Below, piece after piece: positions 37,617 to 46,237 of a DNA stretch of 64,000 nucleotides. The notes under the pieces were generated by a model. The model saw only the letters and a list, made by a program, of their open reading frames with translations. It was not told the DNA's origin and did not search any database. Within the stretch, counting starts at the first letter, position 1. Each line of letters starts with the position of its first letter. Source of the DNA: Pseudodesulfovibrio profundus (lineage in GTDB: Bacteria > Desulfobacterota > Desulfovibrionia > Desulfovibrionales > Desulfovibrionaceae); the NCBI RefSeq assembly GCF_900217235.1, contig NZ_LT907975.1:3137001-3201000 (forward strand), written 5' to 3'. Position numbers and translations under genes: made by a program.

Positions 37617-37714
37617 TCTTCCAGGCCAAGCTGTTGCTTGGTGAATTTTCCTATTACAAGACCTACAGTCGGAGTGTGCTCGGGACGCTGGGCAATATGA
37701 AGTATGCACTCTAA
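37617..37714 (+). pseudogene. Orphan coding remnant after the helicase
   Basis: In the frame starting at 37616 this short stretch reads as a convincing protein C terminus (contains QAKLLLGEFSYYKTYSRSVL and LGTLGNMKYAL) and ends at TAA 37712-37714. It has no start codon; an in-frame TGA lies just upstream within the helicase gene. It may be the tail of a further gene that was deleted. The IS5-like element inserted at this stop codon. Family not recognised. Confidence 0.4.
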
Positions 37715-37718
37715 TTTA

Positions 37719-39180
37719 GTCGCCCCTGAGAAACTCACACTTCATTGATTTTACTTAACAATACTTTGCTCACAATGTAGTATTTTCGACTAGGAAATGC
37801 AGTAATTCCGCGGAAACCCGGTCGAAACGACGCAGTATTTGGTGGGAGAATTATGAAGGCAAAACTCAAAAAACAGCCGCAAGGAACCTTCCTTTATCCA
37901 GACCTTTTGGACCAGCTCGATCCAAAGCACTCACTTCTTCAATTGGCGAGAAGAATTCCCTGGGAGCGTTTCGAGGCAGAGTTCTCCGCGCTTTACAGCG
38001 AACAGGGTCGCCCGGCCAAGCCGACCCGTTTGATGGTCGGTCTGATGCTCCTCAAGCAGTTGGAGAATCTGAGCGACGAGAGGGTCGTGGAGGTGTGGAC
38101 GCAAAATCCGTATTATCAGGCGTTCTGCGGGATGACGGAGTTTCAATGGAGTTTGCCTTGCGACCCGACGGACCTGGTGTACTTCCGCAAGCGCATCGGC
38201 GAGGACGGAGCGAGGTTGATCTTCGAGACCTCCGTGGAATTGCATGGCGACGACGCCATGGAGCGGGAGATTACGGTGGACACTACGGTCCAAGAGAAGA
38301 ACATCACATTTCCCACCGATCTGAAGTTGATGGAGAAAATCATCAAGGACTGCTGGAAAATAGCAGGCCGGGAGGGAGTCAAGTTTCGTCGCAGTTTCAG
38401 GCGTACGCTTCCCAAGCTGCGGATGAAACGGATGAAGATGGCGAAAAAGGCAAAGAAGCTGCGCACCATGGCCGGAGCACTGATTCGGGAGCTTCGTCGC
38501 AAGCTGCCGAGAGAAGCCCTGACCTGCCATGGAGAACGGCTCGATCTGTTCGAACGGGTCAGGAGCCAGAAACGGAGCGACAAAAACAAGGTCTACAGCT
38601 TGCACGAGCCAGACATCCTCTGCATATCCAAAGGCAAGGCGCACAAGCAATACGAGTTTGGTCGCAAGGCGTCTGTGGCCGTCACCAAGACCACGGGCAT
38701 CATCGTCGGCGCGATGAGGCTTCGATGAAAACGTTTACGACGGCCACACCTTGCCGGATGTCCTCGAACAATGTTGGATGATCACAAAATCTTGCCCGGA
38801 GGTGGCGATCTGCGACCGGGGCTACAGGGGACTGAAGCAAGTCGGCGACACGCAAATACTGATTCCAGGCCGTCCCAAGAAGAAGGACACCCGCTATCAG
38901 CGTTTCAAGGCCCGACAGCGCTTCCGTCGCCGAGCGGCCACTGAGCCCCTCATCGGCCACCTCAAGCACGATCACCGCATGGCTCGGAGTTATCTCAAAG
39001 GTGCGGTTGGCGACGCCATCAATCTGTTCATGGCTGCTGCGGCCTTCAATTTCAGGAAATGGATGCGGAAGTTGGGAGGACTTTTTGCGCTCCTGGCACT
39101 CCTGCTCTTCGCCGGACACTCAAGACAAAGACTGCTGACCAGCGCTGGGTAAGGGCGGAAACGGGTTTTTCAGGGGCGAC
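37719..39180 (+). mobile_element. IS5-like insertion sequence (DUF772/DDE type)
   Basis: 1462 bp with inverted ends GTCGCCCCTGAGAAA and GTCGCCCCTGAAAAA (right end as reverse complement), flanked by TAATTTA on both sides (37712-37718 and 39181-39187), a 7-bp apparent target duplication. It carries one transposase gene split by a frameshift. Confidence 0.85.
37853..39152 (+). pseudogene. IS5-like transposase broken by one extra G
   Basis: The N-terminal part (37853-38728) has the DUF772 domain (PTRLMVGLMLLKQLENLSDE, NPYYQAFCGMTEFQW) and first catalytic Asp region (TVDTTVQEKN). The frame stops at TGA after VGAMRLR. Deleting one G of the pair at 38718-38719 restores VGAMSFDENVYDGHTLP and the second half (to 39152) with ICDRGYRG (Asp) and the C-terminal Glu region (RRAATEPLIGHLKHDHRM). 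The restored protein is about 432 aa. There is no A-rich slippery site at the break, so mutation or sequencing error is more likely than programmed shifting. Confidence 0.8.
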
Positions 39181-39464
39181 TAATTTATGCTGACGACACA
39201 GCCTGTGATTTGTCAGAAATAACTTTCGATGAAATCAGATTTGGCGGAATGCGTACTTTCCGGGGAGCGGTCTTGCGCAGTTTAAGCCTGCTGTGCGATT
39301 TGGGATTCTGCTATTGGTAGTATCCTATATTATTGTATTTATGGATGAAATGAAAAGAGAGATAAAGAGGAAGGGTTGTTCATTAGAAGGTTAATTCTTG
39401 AGTAAAGAATAATTCACAGAGGGCTATTATATAGTGAAAAAATAAATACTTAAGGAGTAATTTA

Positions 39465-40109
39465 ATGAACTACCAATCAACGACCAATGCCCCTCAGTTT
39501 CAAGACCTGGCGATCAACAACGGAAGACAAGAGCAATTTTTTTGTTTCGATATCATTCTTCAGAAGATTCATGAAAGAATCAAATTAATGACGGAGCGTT
39601 ACAGCCGGGTCATGTTTGTCCGTTTCGATATTCGGTTTCCCCGTGGATACCAGGCCCAAGGCGGTAACGACGAGGTGTCCCATCTGTTCAAGATGATGAA
39701 GGAGAATGCCAGGACGAGAAAGACAGCCTTCCATTTCGTCTGGGTCAGGGAGAAGGCTGGCAGTGATAATCCTCACTACCATGCTATAGCGCTTCTCGAT
39801 GCCAGCAGGTCCAGCAACTATATCGAGTTTATCGCTGAGGTCACAAGGGTTTGGGGCCATGTGCTGAACTGTCATGCGGCAGGGCTTATTGATCGATGTG
39901 ATTTTGATTCGTTTGGTAATTACACCGGAAATGGCATCATCCTGCAACGGCCTATTCGTAGAGCGATTGGGGAAGATCGTTCAGCTCTGGAACAGGATTT
40001 CTGGGCCAAACTGAATTGGTGTAATGAGTGGGCAAGTTATCTCGCAAAAGTGAATCAGAAGGAGGATACGCCATATCGGGTTCGGAGATTCGGCGCGTCA
40101 AAGATCTGA
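39465..40109 (+). CDS. YagK/YfjJ-domain protein (inovirus Gp2-like)
   Basis: 214 aa; ATG follows AAGGAG. It matches the YfjJ/inovirus Gp2 pattern: YSRVMFVRFDIRFPRGY, KTAFHFVWVREK, NPHYHAIALLDA, NYTGNGIILQRP, EWASYLAKVNQK. PHYH recalls a HUH-type replication endonuclease motif, but a catalytic Tyr is not assigned. Such proteins are common in P4-like satellites, cryptic prophages and islands, where they are linked to replication. The upstream 277 bp (39188-39464) are A+T-rich with no gene seen. Confidence 0.8.
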   Translation: MNYQSTTNAPQFQDLAINNGRQEQFFCFDIILQKIHERIKLMTERYSRVMFVRFDIRFPRGYQAQGGNDEVSHLFKMMKENARTRKTAFHFVWVREKAGSDNPHYHAIALLDASRSSNYIEFIAEVTRVWGHVLNCHAAGLIDRCDFDSFGNYTGNGIILQRPIRRAIGEDRSALEQDFWAKLNWCNEWASYLAKVNQKEDTPYRVRRFGASKI

Positions 40110-40250
40110 TAGCAAACACCCGCCTGGCATGGCGGTGGCATTGTCTTTAGGAGGAGCACCCATTGTTGCCGCCATGCCAATTTGTGTGTGATGAGAAAAC
40201 CTACCATATTCTCATCAAATTTTGATTTGAATAGGAAGAGAAAGCACATC

Positions 40251-41382
40251 ATGACTCAAGTAATATGGCAAAGCCAAGTGTGGCCTACATTCCGGTATGA
40301 CGCGGAAGTTCTCCTCACTCAACTCGGGAGATGCCGGAGGTTGCTGGGAGAACTGCTCGCCCAAATGGCTACCTTGGACGGCAAGATCGCTCTTGAGGCT
40401 GAGGCTGTTTTTCTGGAGGTGGAAGTGCTGGGGACTTCGGAAATTGAAGGCGTGAAATTGCAGCCGCAGTCCGTGCGGTCTTCTGTGGTCCGGAAACTCG
40501 GGCTGGAGTAAGCAGACTATCATCCCCGTAATCAATATGAGGACGGGATGGTTGAGGTGCTTGTTGATGCCACAACGAACCATAGCTCGCCTCTTACCGC
40601 AGAGCGACTCTTTGGATGGCATGCGGCGCTTTTCCCGACAGGGTATACCGGTATTCAGCGTATTACTCTGTTGGCAATTGGCGGACATACGCAGACGGAA
40701 CCATGCAAGTCATTTCCGGCAGGCCAAGGAAGGTGAAGTTACACTATGAAGCCCCGCCTGCGGATTCGCTTCCCAAGGAGATGAAAGCCTTCCGAATTGG
40801 TTCAACTCGCCGGTGGATGGAGACGGTATTATTCGGGCTGGGGTTGCGCACTTCTGGTTTGTGACGCTTCATCCTTTTGATGATGGCAACGGGAGGCTCG
40901 CGCGGGCTATTACCGATATGGCCATGACGCAAGACGAGCAAACGTCTCGGAGAGCCTATAGTTTGTCTTCTCAGATTTTGGCTTCCAGGAAGGCCTATTA
41001 TGGGGTCCTTGAGGAGGCGCAGAAGGGCAAAAATGACATCACTGGGTGGTTGGCCTGGTTCCTCGAAACAGTGGAACAAGGCATGCGAAATTCCCGTGAG
41101 TTGGCCCGGTTGACGATCATGAAGGCGGAGTTCTGGAAACAGCACGCCAAAGCCAACATCAATGACCAGCAGCGTAAGGTGCTCAACAAATTACTCGATG
41201 CTGGTCCTGACGGCTTCGAGGGCGGCCTTTCAAACAAAAAGTACATCTCCATGACCAAGACCTCTTCCGCGACGGCTACGCGCCATTTGAAGGCGTTGGT
41301 TGATGCCGGATTGCTCATTCAGAGTGGCGGCGGGCGGAGTGTGCGGTACGAGATAGACTGGTCCTCATGCGAAGTGTATTAA
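40251..41382 (+). pseudogene. Fic-family adenylyltransferase-type gene with three lesions
   Basis: Reconstructed, this is a ~375-aa Fic protein: N-terminal DUF4172 part (QVWPTFRYDAEVL, SEIEGVKL), Fic core with the active motif HPFDDGNGR, and a C-terminal winged helix (SSATATRHLKALVDAGLLI). Lesions: TAA in place of a sense codon at 40509-40511 (frame continues ADYHPRNQYEDG), a 2-base CT duplication near 40665-40669 (between GIQRIT and VGNWRTYADG), and a 1-base loss near 40793 (between EMKAF and NWFNSPVDGDG). Three independent lesions make it a true pseudogene. Fic proteins modify target proteins with AMP and include toxins. Confidence 0.88.
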
Positions 41383-41439
41383 GTATAGGCAGCCGGTAGC
41401 CGATTGTTTTCGTTTTTTGTGATCATTGGATTTGTTGGG

Positions 41440-41484
41440 AAAAATGAAAATCCCCCCGATAAATGCGATTTGATCGGGGGGATT
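41440..41484 (-). terminator. Terminator of the RepA-like gene
   Basis: AATCCCCCCGAT and ATCGGGGGGATT form a perfect 12-bp stem, followed on the minus strand by a T-rich tract. Confidence 0.8.
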
Positions 41485-41503
41485 GGTCGGGCGTGTGAGG
41501 CGG

Positions 41504-43699
41504 CTATGAGGTGGCCTCTGGGAGTACATAATGCGTCCCCGGTCCTTTCCCCCTCTTTTCAAGTCTGTTAGCCTTCACCAAGGCGGCTAAGTGGTCCTTG
41601 ACTGTGCCTTCATTGAAGCCCTGATTGACCAGGTCAGACTTCGTAACCCGCCCGTGTTCGTAGGCGTGGAGGAGAGCGGCTTGCTCTATTTCATGTAGGC
41701 CTGCGACATCAGGCTTCGTCCTAGGTGCCGACTCTGCCTCGGACGAGTCTGCACCGACTTCGTCGAATACCCAAGGCGTTCCCTCTGCCTCTGTCGCATA
41801 CTCCAGATGAGCATGAAATTGCTTTCCCGTGTACGGCGGGCAGCCCTTGAATTCGCGGAATGTGACCAGCGCATTGACGCCGCCCTCGAACCCTTTACGC
41901 TGTTCGGACTCATGGATCAGGATGACGTTCTGTGCCAAGCTTTTGAATGCGTTTGACCCCATGGGGTCGCCTTTTTTCGTGGTGTGGTGGACAACGATAA
42001 GGGTGTTTTGCTTCGCCTGAAGGCGCTTCGCAAAATTCTTAAGTCCTCTTCCTACGGCCTCACTGGACAGTCCCTTTTGGGATGCCGCCAGCAGGTTATC
42101 GATGATGAGCACGCTGTTAGAATCCATCTTGTCGAGAATCAGATCCTGCCAACCTGTATCCAATACATCCAGAGGGCCGAAGCCTTCAGGGGCTGGCATG
42201 CTCAACTCAGGGAAGTCGAAGAAGCGGTCTGGGATTTCAGTGACCCCCAGAGCTGCCATGGCGCGTATCGTATAGGTGTTGGATTTTTGGTAATCCTGTT
42301 CCGCGTTGATTGAATAAACTTTTCTGGCCCTGGACGCTTCCATCCCGAAAGCACTTGTGCCGGTTGAAATGCTGATCGCGAGAGTCCTGGTGAACATGGA
42401 CTTACCTGCATTCGAGTCACCAACAACGACAGTGATATTGCTGGGAGCGAAGACGCTTTCAATAGAAAAAGCGACGTCAACTCCGCCATTCTTAGCAGCA
42501 TCGCTGATAGACGTTGCGGGAATAAAGAGAGTGGGCTTCGCCTCTTCTGTAGGCTGCATCTCCGCTTCGATGAACTTTTCGTCCTTGCAGTACTTCTTGT
42601 ACTGGGAGAAGGACCACGCGTTTTGGACGTCATCAAGCAGGCAAATTACGTTGCGACGAGAGAATGTCATGGCCTTTTCGCAAGCATAAGCCCCACATTC
42701 TGTTCTGGCAGCCTCAATGACATCGCCGCTGTTGGCAAATGGCTTAATGAGAACCCTGAAGTCTTCGATGCCGATTTCCTGCAGGCGTCCACGAAGCTCA
42801 ACGCCAACTGCAATCGTATCCCGTTGCAGCGTAGGAAGATACACGATTCGGCGGCCTCTCAGCGGCAAGAGCGCATAGTCTTTCATTCGACTAGCTCCCG
42901 CCCAAAAGGCTGTTGCAACGACACCGGCGTGGTTCGGCTCATTCAGTGACGCGAGGGTCTGGTTGATCCGGTGTGCGAGCCATGCGTCATCTGTAACGAT
43001 GACTATGGCCGACCGGTAGCGCTCCAACACATCCAACTCGGTGATAGGGATGTCGTTCGGGAAGAATCCCCATGAGTAAGCGTTGGGATCACATGGGTCC
43101 AGATCGTTGGCCTTAAAATAAGGCAAATGGTCTACATCGCCGGAGTCGGTTTGGAACACGGCTATAAGATACTGCTTATCTTGCCTGGGATAGGGGACAG
43201 GGATAGTCTCCATGTGTTTCGCCGTGGAGCCATTGATAGAAGAGCCTCCATTCGGTAACGCCCAGATGTCTCCAGTAATTGGGTACATAGACTGGCTAGT
43301 GTTTTGTTCAAGCGGCCTGTCGGGGTTGATCCCGTAGCGTACTGCGAGATCTCTGGCTGCCTCTCCTATGCAGAGGTTGTATCTCTCCGCGTACAGGTCT
43401 AACCAGCCCTTGCGGGGAGCTTCAGGCTTGGCTCCCCATTGATTCCGCTTCCAAGAGACTGCCCCATTATTATGGATCAGGAAGGCGAGGTCTGTGTCAG
43501 GGAGTGGGTGATATGGGCTGCCATATACGCCCTCTATTCCTTTATGAGTAGGAGCATGAAAGGGGGGCAGAACCCTTGCTCTGCTCTCTGCCATGAGTTC
43601 AAGGGCCGCGCTGTTTTCAGTCACGGTATATTTTAAGTCACGCGAGTGCGTTTGAATCCGGGAAACGTTCGGATTAACTTTGTTAGAGTTAGTAGTCAT
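41504..43699 (-). CDS. RepA-like AAA/RecA-fold ATPase of the island
   Basis: 731 aa; ATG 43699 follows AGGAGG. The middle region (IVIVTDDAWLAHRINQ, GRRIVYLPT) could be a degenerate TOPRIM-like fold. The ATPase has Walker A VVGDSNAGKSMF (~426) and Walker B SVLIIDNLLAA (~530), then VHHTTKKGDPMGSNAFK, as in RepA/RSF1010-type hexameric helicases. A C-terminal winged helix (HGRVTKSDLVNQGFNEGTV) follows. Likely drives autonomous replication of the excised element or primes it. It lies 15 nt downstream of the AlpA-like gene on the same strand, a common satellite arrangement. Confidence 0.8.
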   Translation of the reverse strand: MTTNSNKVNPNVSRIQTHSRDLKYTVTENSAALELMAESRARVLPPFHAPTHKGIEGVYGSPYHPLPDTDLAFLIHNNGAVSWKRNQWGAKPEAPRKGWLDLYAERYNLCIGEAARDLAVRYGINPDRPLEQNTSQSMYPITGDIWALPNGGSSINGSTAKHMETIPVPYPRQDKQYLIAVFQTDSGDVDHLPYFKANDLDPCDPNAYSWGFFPNDIPITELDVLERYRSAIVIVTDDAWLAHRINQTLASLNEPNHAGVVATAFWAGASRMKDYALLPLRGRRIVYLPTLQRDTIAVGVELRGRLQEIGIEDFRVLIKPFANSGDVIEAARTECGAYACEKAMTFSRRNVICLLDDVQNAWSFSQYKKYCKDEKFIEAEMQPTEEAKPTLFIPATSISDAAKNGGVDVAFSIESVFAPSNITVVVGDSNAGKSMFTRTLAISISTGTSAFGMEASRARKVYSINAEQDYQKSNTYTIRAMAALGVTEIPDRFFDFPELSMPAPEGFGPLDVLDTGWQDLILDKMDSNSVLIIDNLLAASQKGLSSEAVGRGLKNFAKRLQAKQNTLIVVHHTTKKGDPMGSNAFKSLAQNVILIHESEQRKGFEGGVNALVTFREFKGCPPYTGKQFHAHLEYATEAEGTPWVFDEVGADSSEAESAPRTKPDVAGLHEIEQAALLHAYEHGRVTKSDLVNQGFNEGTVKDHLAALVKANRLEKRGKGPGTHYVLPEATS

Positions 43700-43713
43700 A
43701 GTATCCTCCTGGT

Positions 43714-43899
43714 CTACCGGGTGACGATCCGGTGTTCTTCCATATACTTCAGTATTTCAACGAGGTCGTAGCGCACGGCAGATCCGATTTTGAAATAATT
43801 AAAGCCGGTATTGGCGTGCCTGTCGCTTTGCAGCTTACTGGTTGACAGCGAGGTGATCTTGGCGACTTCCTTTTCTGTTAGATATTGGGGCCTATTCAT
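43714..43899 (-). CDS. AlpA/excisionase-like HTH protein
   Basis: 61 aa with a MerR/AlpA-type winged helix: YLTEKEVAKITSLSTSKLQSD, then FKIGSAVRYDLVEILKYMEE. Proteins of this size regulate integrases and act as excisionases in P4-like satellites and islands. First gene of the alpA-repA pair. It may bind the TTGCAT arrays at the island ends, but nothing in the sequence proves it. Confidence 0.8.
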   Translation of the reverse strand: MNRPQYLTEKEVAKITSLSTSKLQSDRHANTGFNYFKIGSAVRYDLVEILKYMEEHRIVTR

Positions 43900-44028
43900 T
43901 TTGTTTTCCTAACGTTTACGCCCGTTGGCCATTAGGGCATTATGAACTGCATCTGTTGAACTCGAGTTGTGACGTCAGGAGTAGAAAATCACAGCTGGGG
44001 TGATAAATCGAAGATGTGATAGGCAATT

Positions 44029-45474
44029 ATGGGCGTTTCTTCCCAATTGCCTGTATTTGCATGGATTGTTTTTTGGAGGACTGATTTGACAATAGGAAGG
44101 ATCGAAGGTTTCCCTTCTCAAGCCGCTTCTAAGAATGACAAGGCAGCAGCCAAAAGCCTCTATAAATTGATCGAGAGGCTGTTTAGGGATTTTCCGAAGT
44201 TGAAAACGTTTGCTAGGGAGCTGACTGGAGAGGGCTTGACTGATGGCGTGTTGCTTTCGCCGTTTACTTTTCTGCTTCAGCCCGACTCCATCCTCACTGC
44301 AGATCCGGATTCATTGGATGAACGTGGTATTCCCCAACGCTATTTTTCCAATGAGTCCGCCGCTATCTATCATGAGCAAGCTGGATCGTATGAAAATGCC
44401 TTTTGCCATTTCCTCATTTTGTCTGAGCGCGACCGTTTTCTTGAGGAGGTAGCGGCGATAAAAGGAGTGAGGACGGCGGATAAAATTGATGAGAAGTGTA
44501 CGCAATTAGAGGTTGCCCTCATGCGTCTGGCCAAGCGGGCCAGAGCAGGACAAAACGCTTGGGACGGTCTGGTCAGCCTTGAATTTCTACAAGCTGAATA
44601 TTCAAAAAGACAATTTTTCCTGGATCAATTGGAGAACGAATGTCTTAGGGACATGGCGCGCGGCGTATTTATATTTTTGAATACGCATTTTGAAAAGCTT
44701 GTCGGTAAGAAGCCTGAGCACTGCGTTGATTGCGTGTGGGGGAAAGATGCTGCCCGACTGGGGGAGAGAGCTGTCTTCTCTTGGGGGGGGTGTGATGGTC
44801 GTGAGTGTGATTTTACAAGACACCTAATGAGGTTGGCTCAGTTGGATGTTAAAGGGGCAACTGTCACTGAAGGAAAGAAAGTTCTTCCTGCATGTAGTCA
44901 CAATGGTTGGCAAGATTGTCAGAGCCTTTATGAACATTATGGTATTCCACTTCACGAACTTTTTTCATTTACAGAGATTAAGGTCATATATGCATATCTG
45001 ATAGATAATGCACAACTTCCAAGACGGAAGATCGTGGCTCCCCCGTCTTCTGTTGCTTTCAAGGGGAATGCTCGCAATCGCTTTAAGCCTCTTGAAGATG
45101 TTTATGAAAGCCGCAAGAAAGCTCTCTGCGGATATAAATATCACGAAATGGACGATGACCGTCTAGTAGGACTGTGGTTATGGGATCAGGCATGGAAGAT
45201 AGGGAGCTTTGAGGGCCTTCCTTCAACATGGTTTGCAAGCATGCTCAGAGAACCTTGGTTTCGGTGTACTCCTTTGGGCAAGAGAGTTTACTTGAGCTGC
45301 GAACAGGCTAATAAGGACTATGATAAATTTGAGAAAGCTGAGCTCTATATGGATGCTTATGATAACGCTCTAGTTGCCCTTAAGGATTGCTTTGAGTCTA
45401 CGAAAGAGTGTGTAAGGCAAGGGAAGATACTCCCCAAATACGCTCCACAAAAAAAGTCAGAAGAGCCAATGTAG
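44029..45474 (+). CDS. Unknown 481-aa island protein
   Basis: ATG 44029 has no ribosome site. TTG 44086 has GGAGG with a 6-nt spacer and is a better start (462 aa). No signal peptide or clear domain. Features: HCVDCVWGKD...CDGRECDFTRH, a Cys/His cluster that may bind metal; a helical N-terminal half; a C-terminal stretch LGKRVYLSCEQANKDYDKFE. Codon use looks A+T-richer than the core genes. Divergent from the alpA-repA operon, with its 3' end cut off from the right boundary by IS1595 and IS256. Possible cargo; family unknown. Confidence 0.6.
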   Translation: MGVSSQLPVFAWIVFWRTDLTIGRIEGFPSQAASKNDKAAAKSLYKLIERLFRDFPKLKTFARELTGEGLTDGVLLSPFTFLLQPDSILTADPDSLDERGIPQRYFSNESAAIYHEQAGSYENAFCHFLILSERDRFLEEVAAIKGVRTADKIDEKCTQLEVALMRLAKRARAGQNAWDGLVSLEFLQAEYSKRQFFLDQLENECLRDMARGVFIFLNTHFEKLVGKKPEHCVDCVWGKDAARLGERAVFSWGGCDGRECDFTRHLMRLAQLDVKGATVTEGKKVLPACSHNGWQDCQSLYEHYGIPLHELFSFTEIKVIYAYLIDNAQLPRRKIVAPPSSVAFKGNARNRFKPLEDVYESRKKALCGYKYHEMDDDRLVGLWLWDQAWKIGSFEGLPSTWFASMLREPWFRCTPLGKRVYLSCEQANKDYDKFEKAELYMDAYDNALVALKDCFESTKECVRQGKILPKYAPQKKSEEPM

Positions 45475-45486
45475 GAAAGAATTCAT

Positions 45487-46195
45487 GGGGCTGTACCAGA
45501 TAACTAGCCCATATGTCTTCTAACCCACTGTTTCAGTTGTTTAAACTGGCTTCGCGGATTGCTGTTATTAAAACGCCACTCGCATTCCTTTAAAAACAGA
45601 GAAAAATGCTTGGTTGGAATGCCGTTGAATTTCCTCATATGGCGTTTGGCCTGGTTCCAAAAATTCTCGATTCCATTGATGTGGTTGTGGCTATCTGCAA
45701 ACAGCTTCGAGTGGTTGATTCGGAAGTGTTTGAACGCTGACACATCAAGGACATTGTAGCCATACCAGCAGTCCGAGTAAACCACACTGTCTGGCTGGAT
45801 TCTTTCCTGAATAATGGGAAGCAAGGTTTTACCTTTCGCATCAGGAATCACCTGTGTATAGACCTTCCCGCCCCTTTTAAGGATTCCAAAAACAGGAACC
45901 TTACCAGCCGCCCCACGTCCTCTTTTGCCCTTTCGCTTGCCACCGAAGTAGCTCTCATCGACCTCAAATTCGCCAAAATCCATCCCTTCACAGGACTCTT
46001 CTACCGCTATGATTTCCCGGAGCCGGTGAAAGTAATAGGCGGCTGTTTTGACGTTCACACCAACCAGATCGGCAGCGCAACGAGCTGTCGTGCCAGCCAC
46101 AAAATGTTCGATTAAACGAAGCTGCTTGTCCTTGCTCAAACGACTTTTTCGCATTGCCATACCGATAACCCAAAGGAGTTATCTGGTACAGCCCC
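45487..46195 (-). mobile_element. IS1595-family insertion sequence
   Basis: 709 bp with perfect 19-bp inverted ends (GGGGCTGTACCAGATAACT) and a perfect 8-bp target duplication GAATTCAT (45479-45486 and 46196-46203), as expected for IS1595. One intact transposase gene; likely recent. Confidence 0.95.
45504..46160 (-). CDS. IS1595 transposase
   Basis: 218 aa. N-terminal HTH (CAADLVGVNVKTAAYYFHRL), then the ISXO2-like DDE domain: FEVDESYFGGKRKG (first Asp), VVYSDCWYGYN (second Asp) and HINGIENFWNQAKRHMRK (HING and Glu). No disruption seen. It nearly fills the element. Confidence 0.95.
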   Translation of the reverse strand: MAMRKSRLSKDKQLRLIEHFVAGTTARCAADLVGVNVKTAAYYFHRLREIIAVEESCEGMDFGEFEVDESYFGGKRKGKRGRGAAGKVPVFGILKRGGKVYTQVIPDAKGKTLLPIIQERIQPDSVVYSDCWYGYNVLDVSAFKHFRINHSKLFADSHNHINGIENFWNQAKRHMRKFNGIPTKHFSLFLKECEWRFNNSNPRSQFKQLKQWVRRHMG

Positions 46196-46203
46196 GAATT
46201 CAT

Positions 46204-46237
46204 TTGCATCAATTTGCATCCCGCCTGCTGGGGATAG
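46204..46237. repeat. Right-end integrase arm-type repeats (split by IS256)
   Basis: TTGCATC at 46204 and 46214, again 10 bp apart, followed by CCTGCTGGGGATAG. The block continues after the IS256 element at 47648 with GGGGATAGTGCTGGGGAAA. Joined, it matches the left-end block at 10681-10727 over about 45 bp. Confidence 0.6.

Noticed and set aside
38095-38781. 228-aa open frame overlapping the IS5-like transposase
   Set aside because: Composition is low-complexity and arises from the third frame of the transposase; no ribosome site.
39773-39784. HUH endonuclease motif in the YfjJ-like protein
   Set aside because: PHYH fits the pattern loosely, but no catalytic Tyr helix could be assigned, so nicking activity is not claimed.
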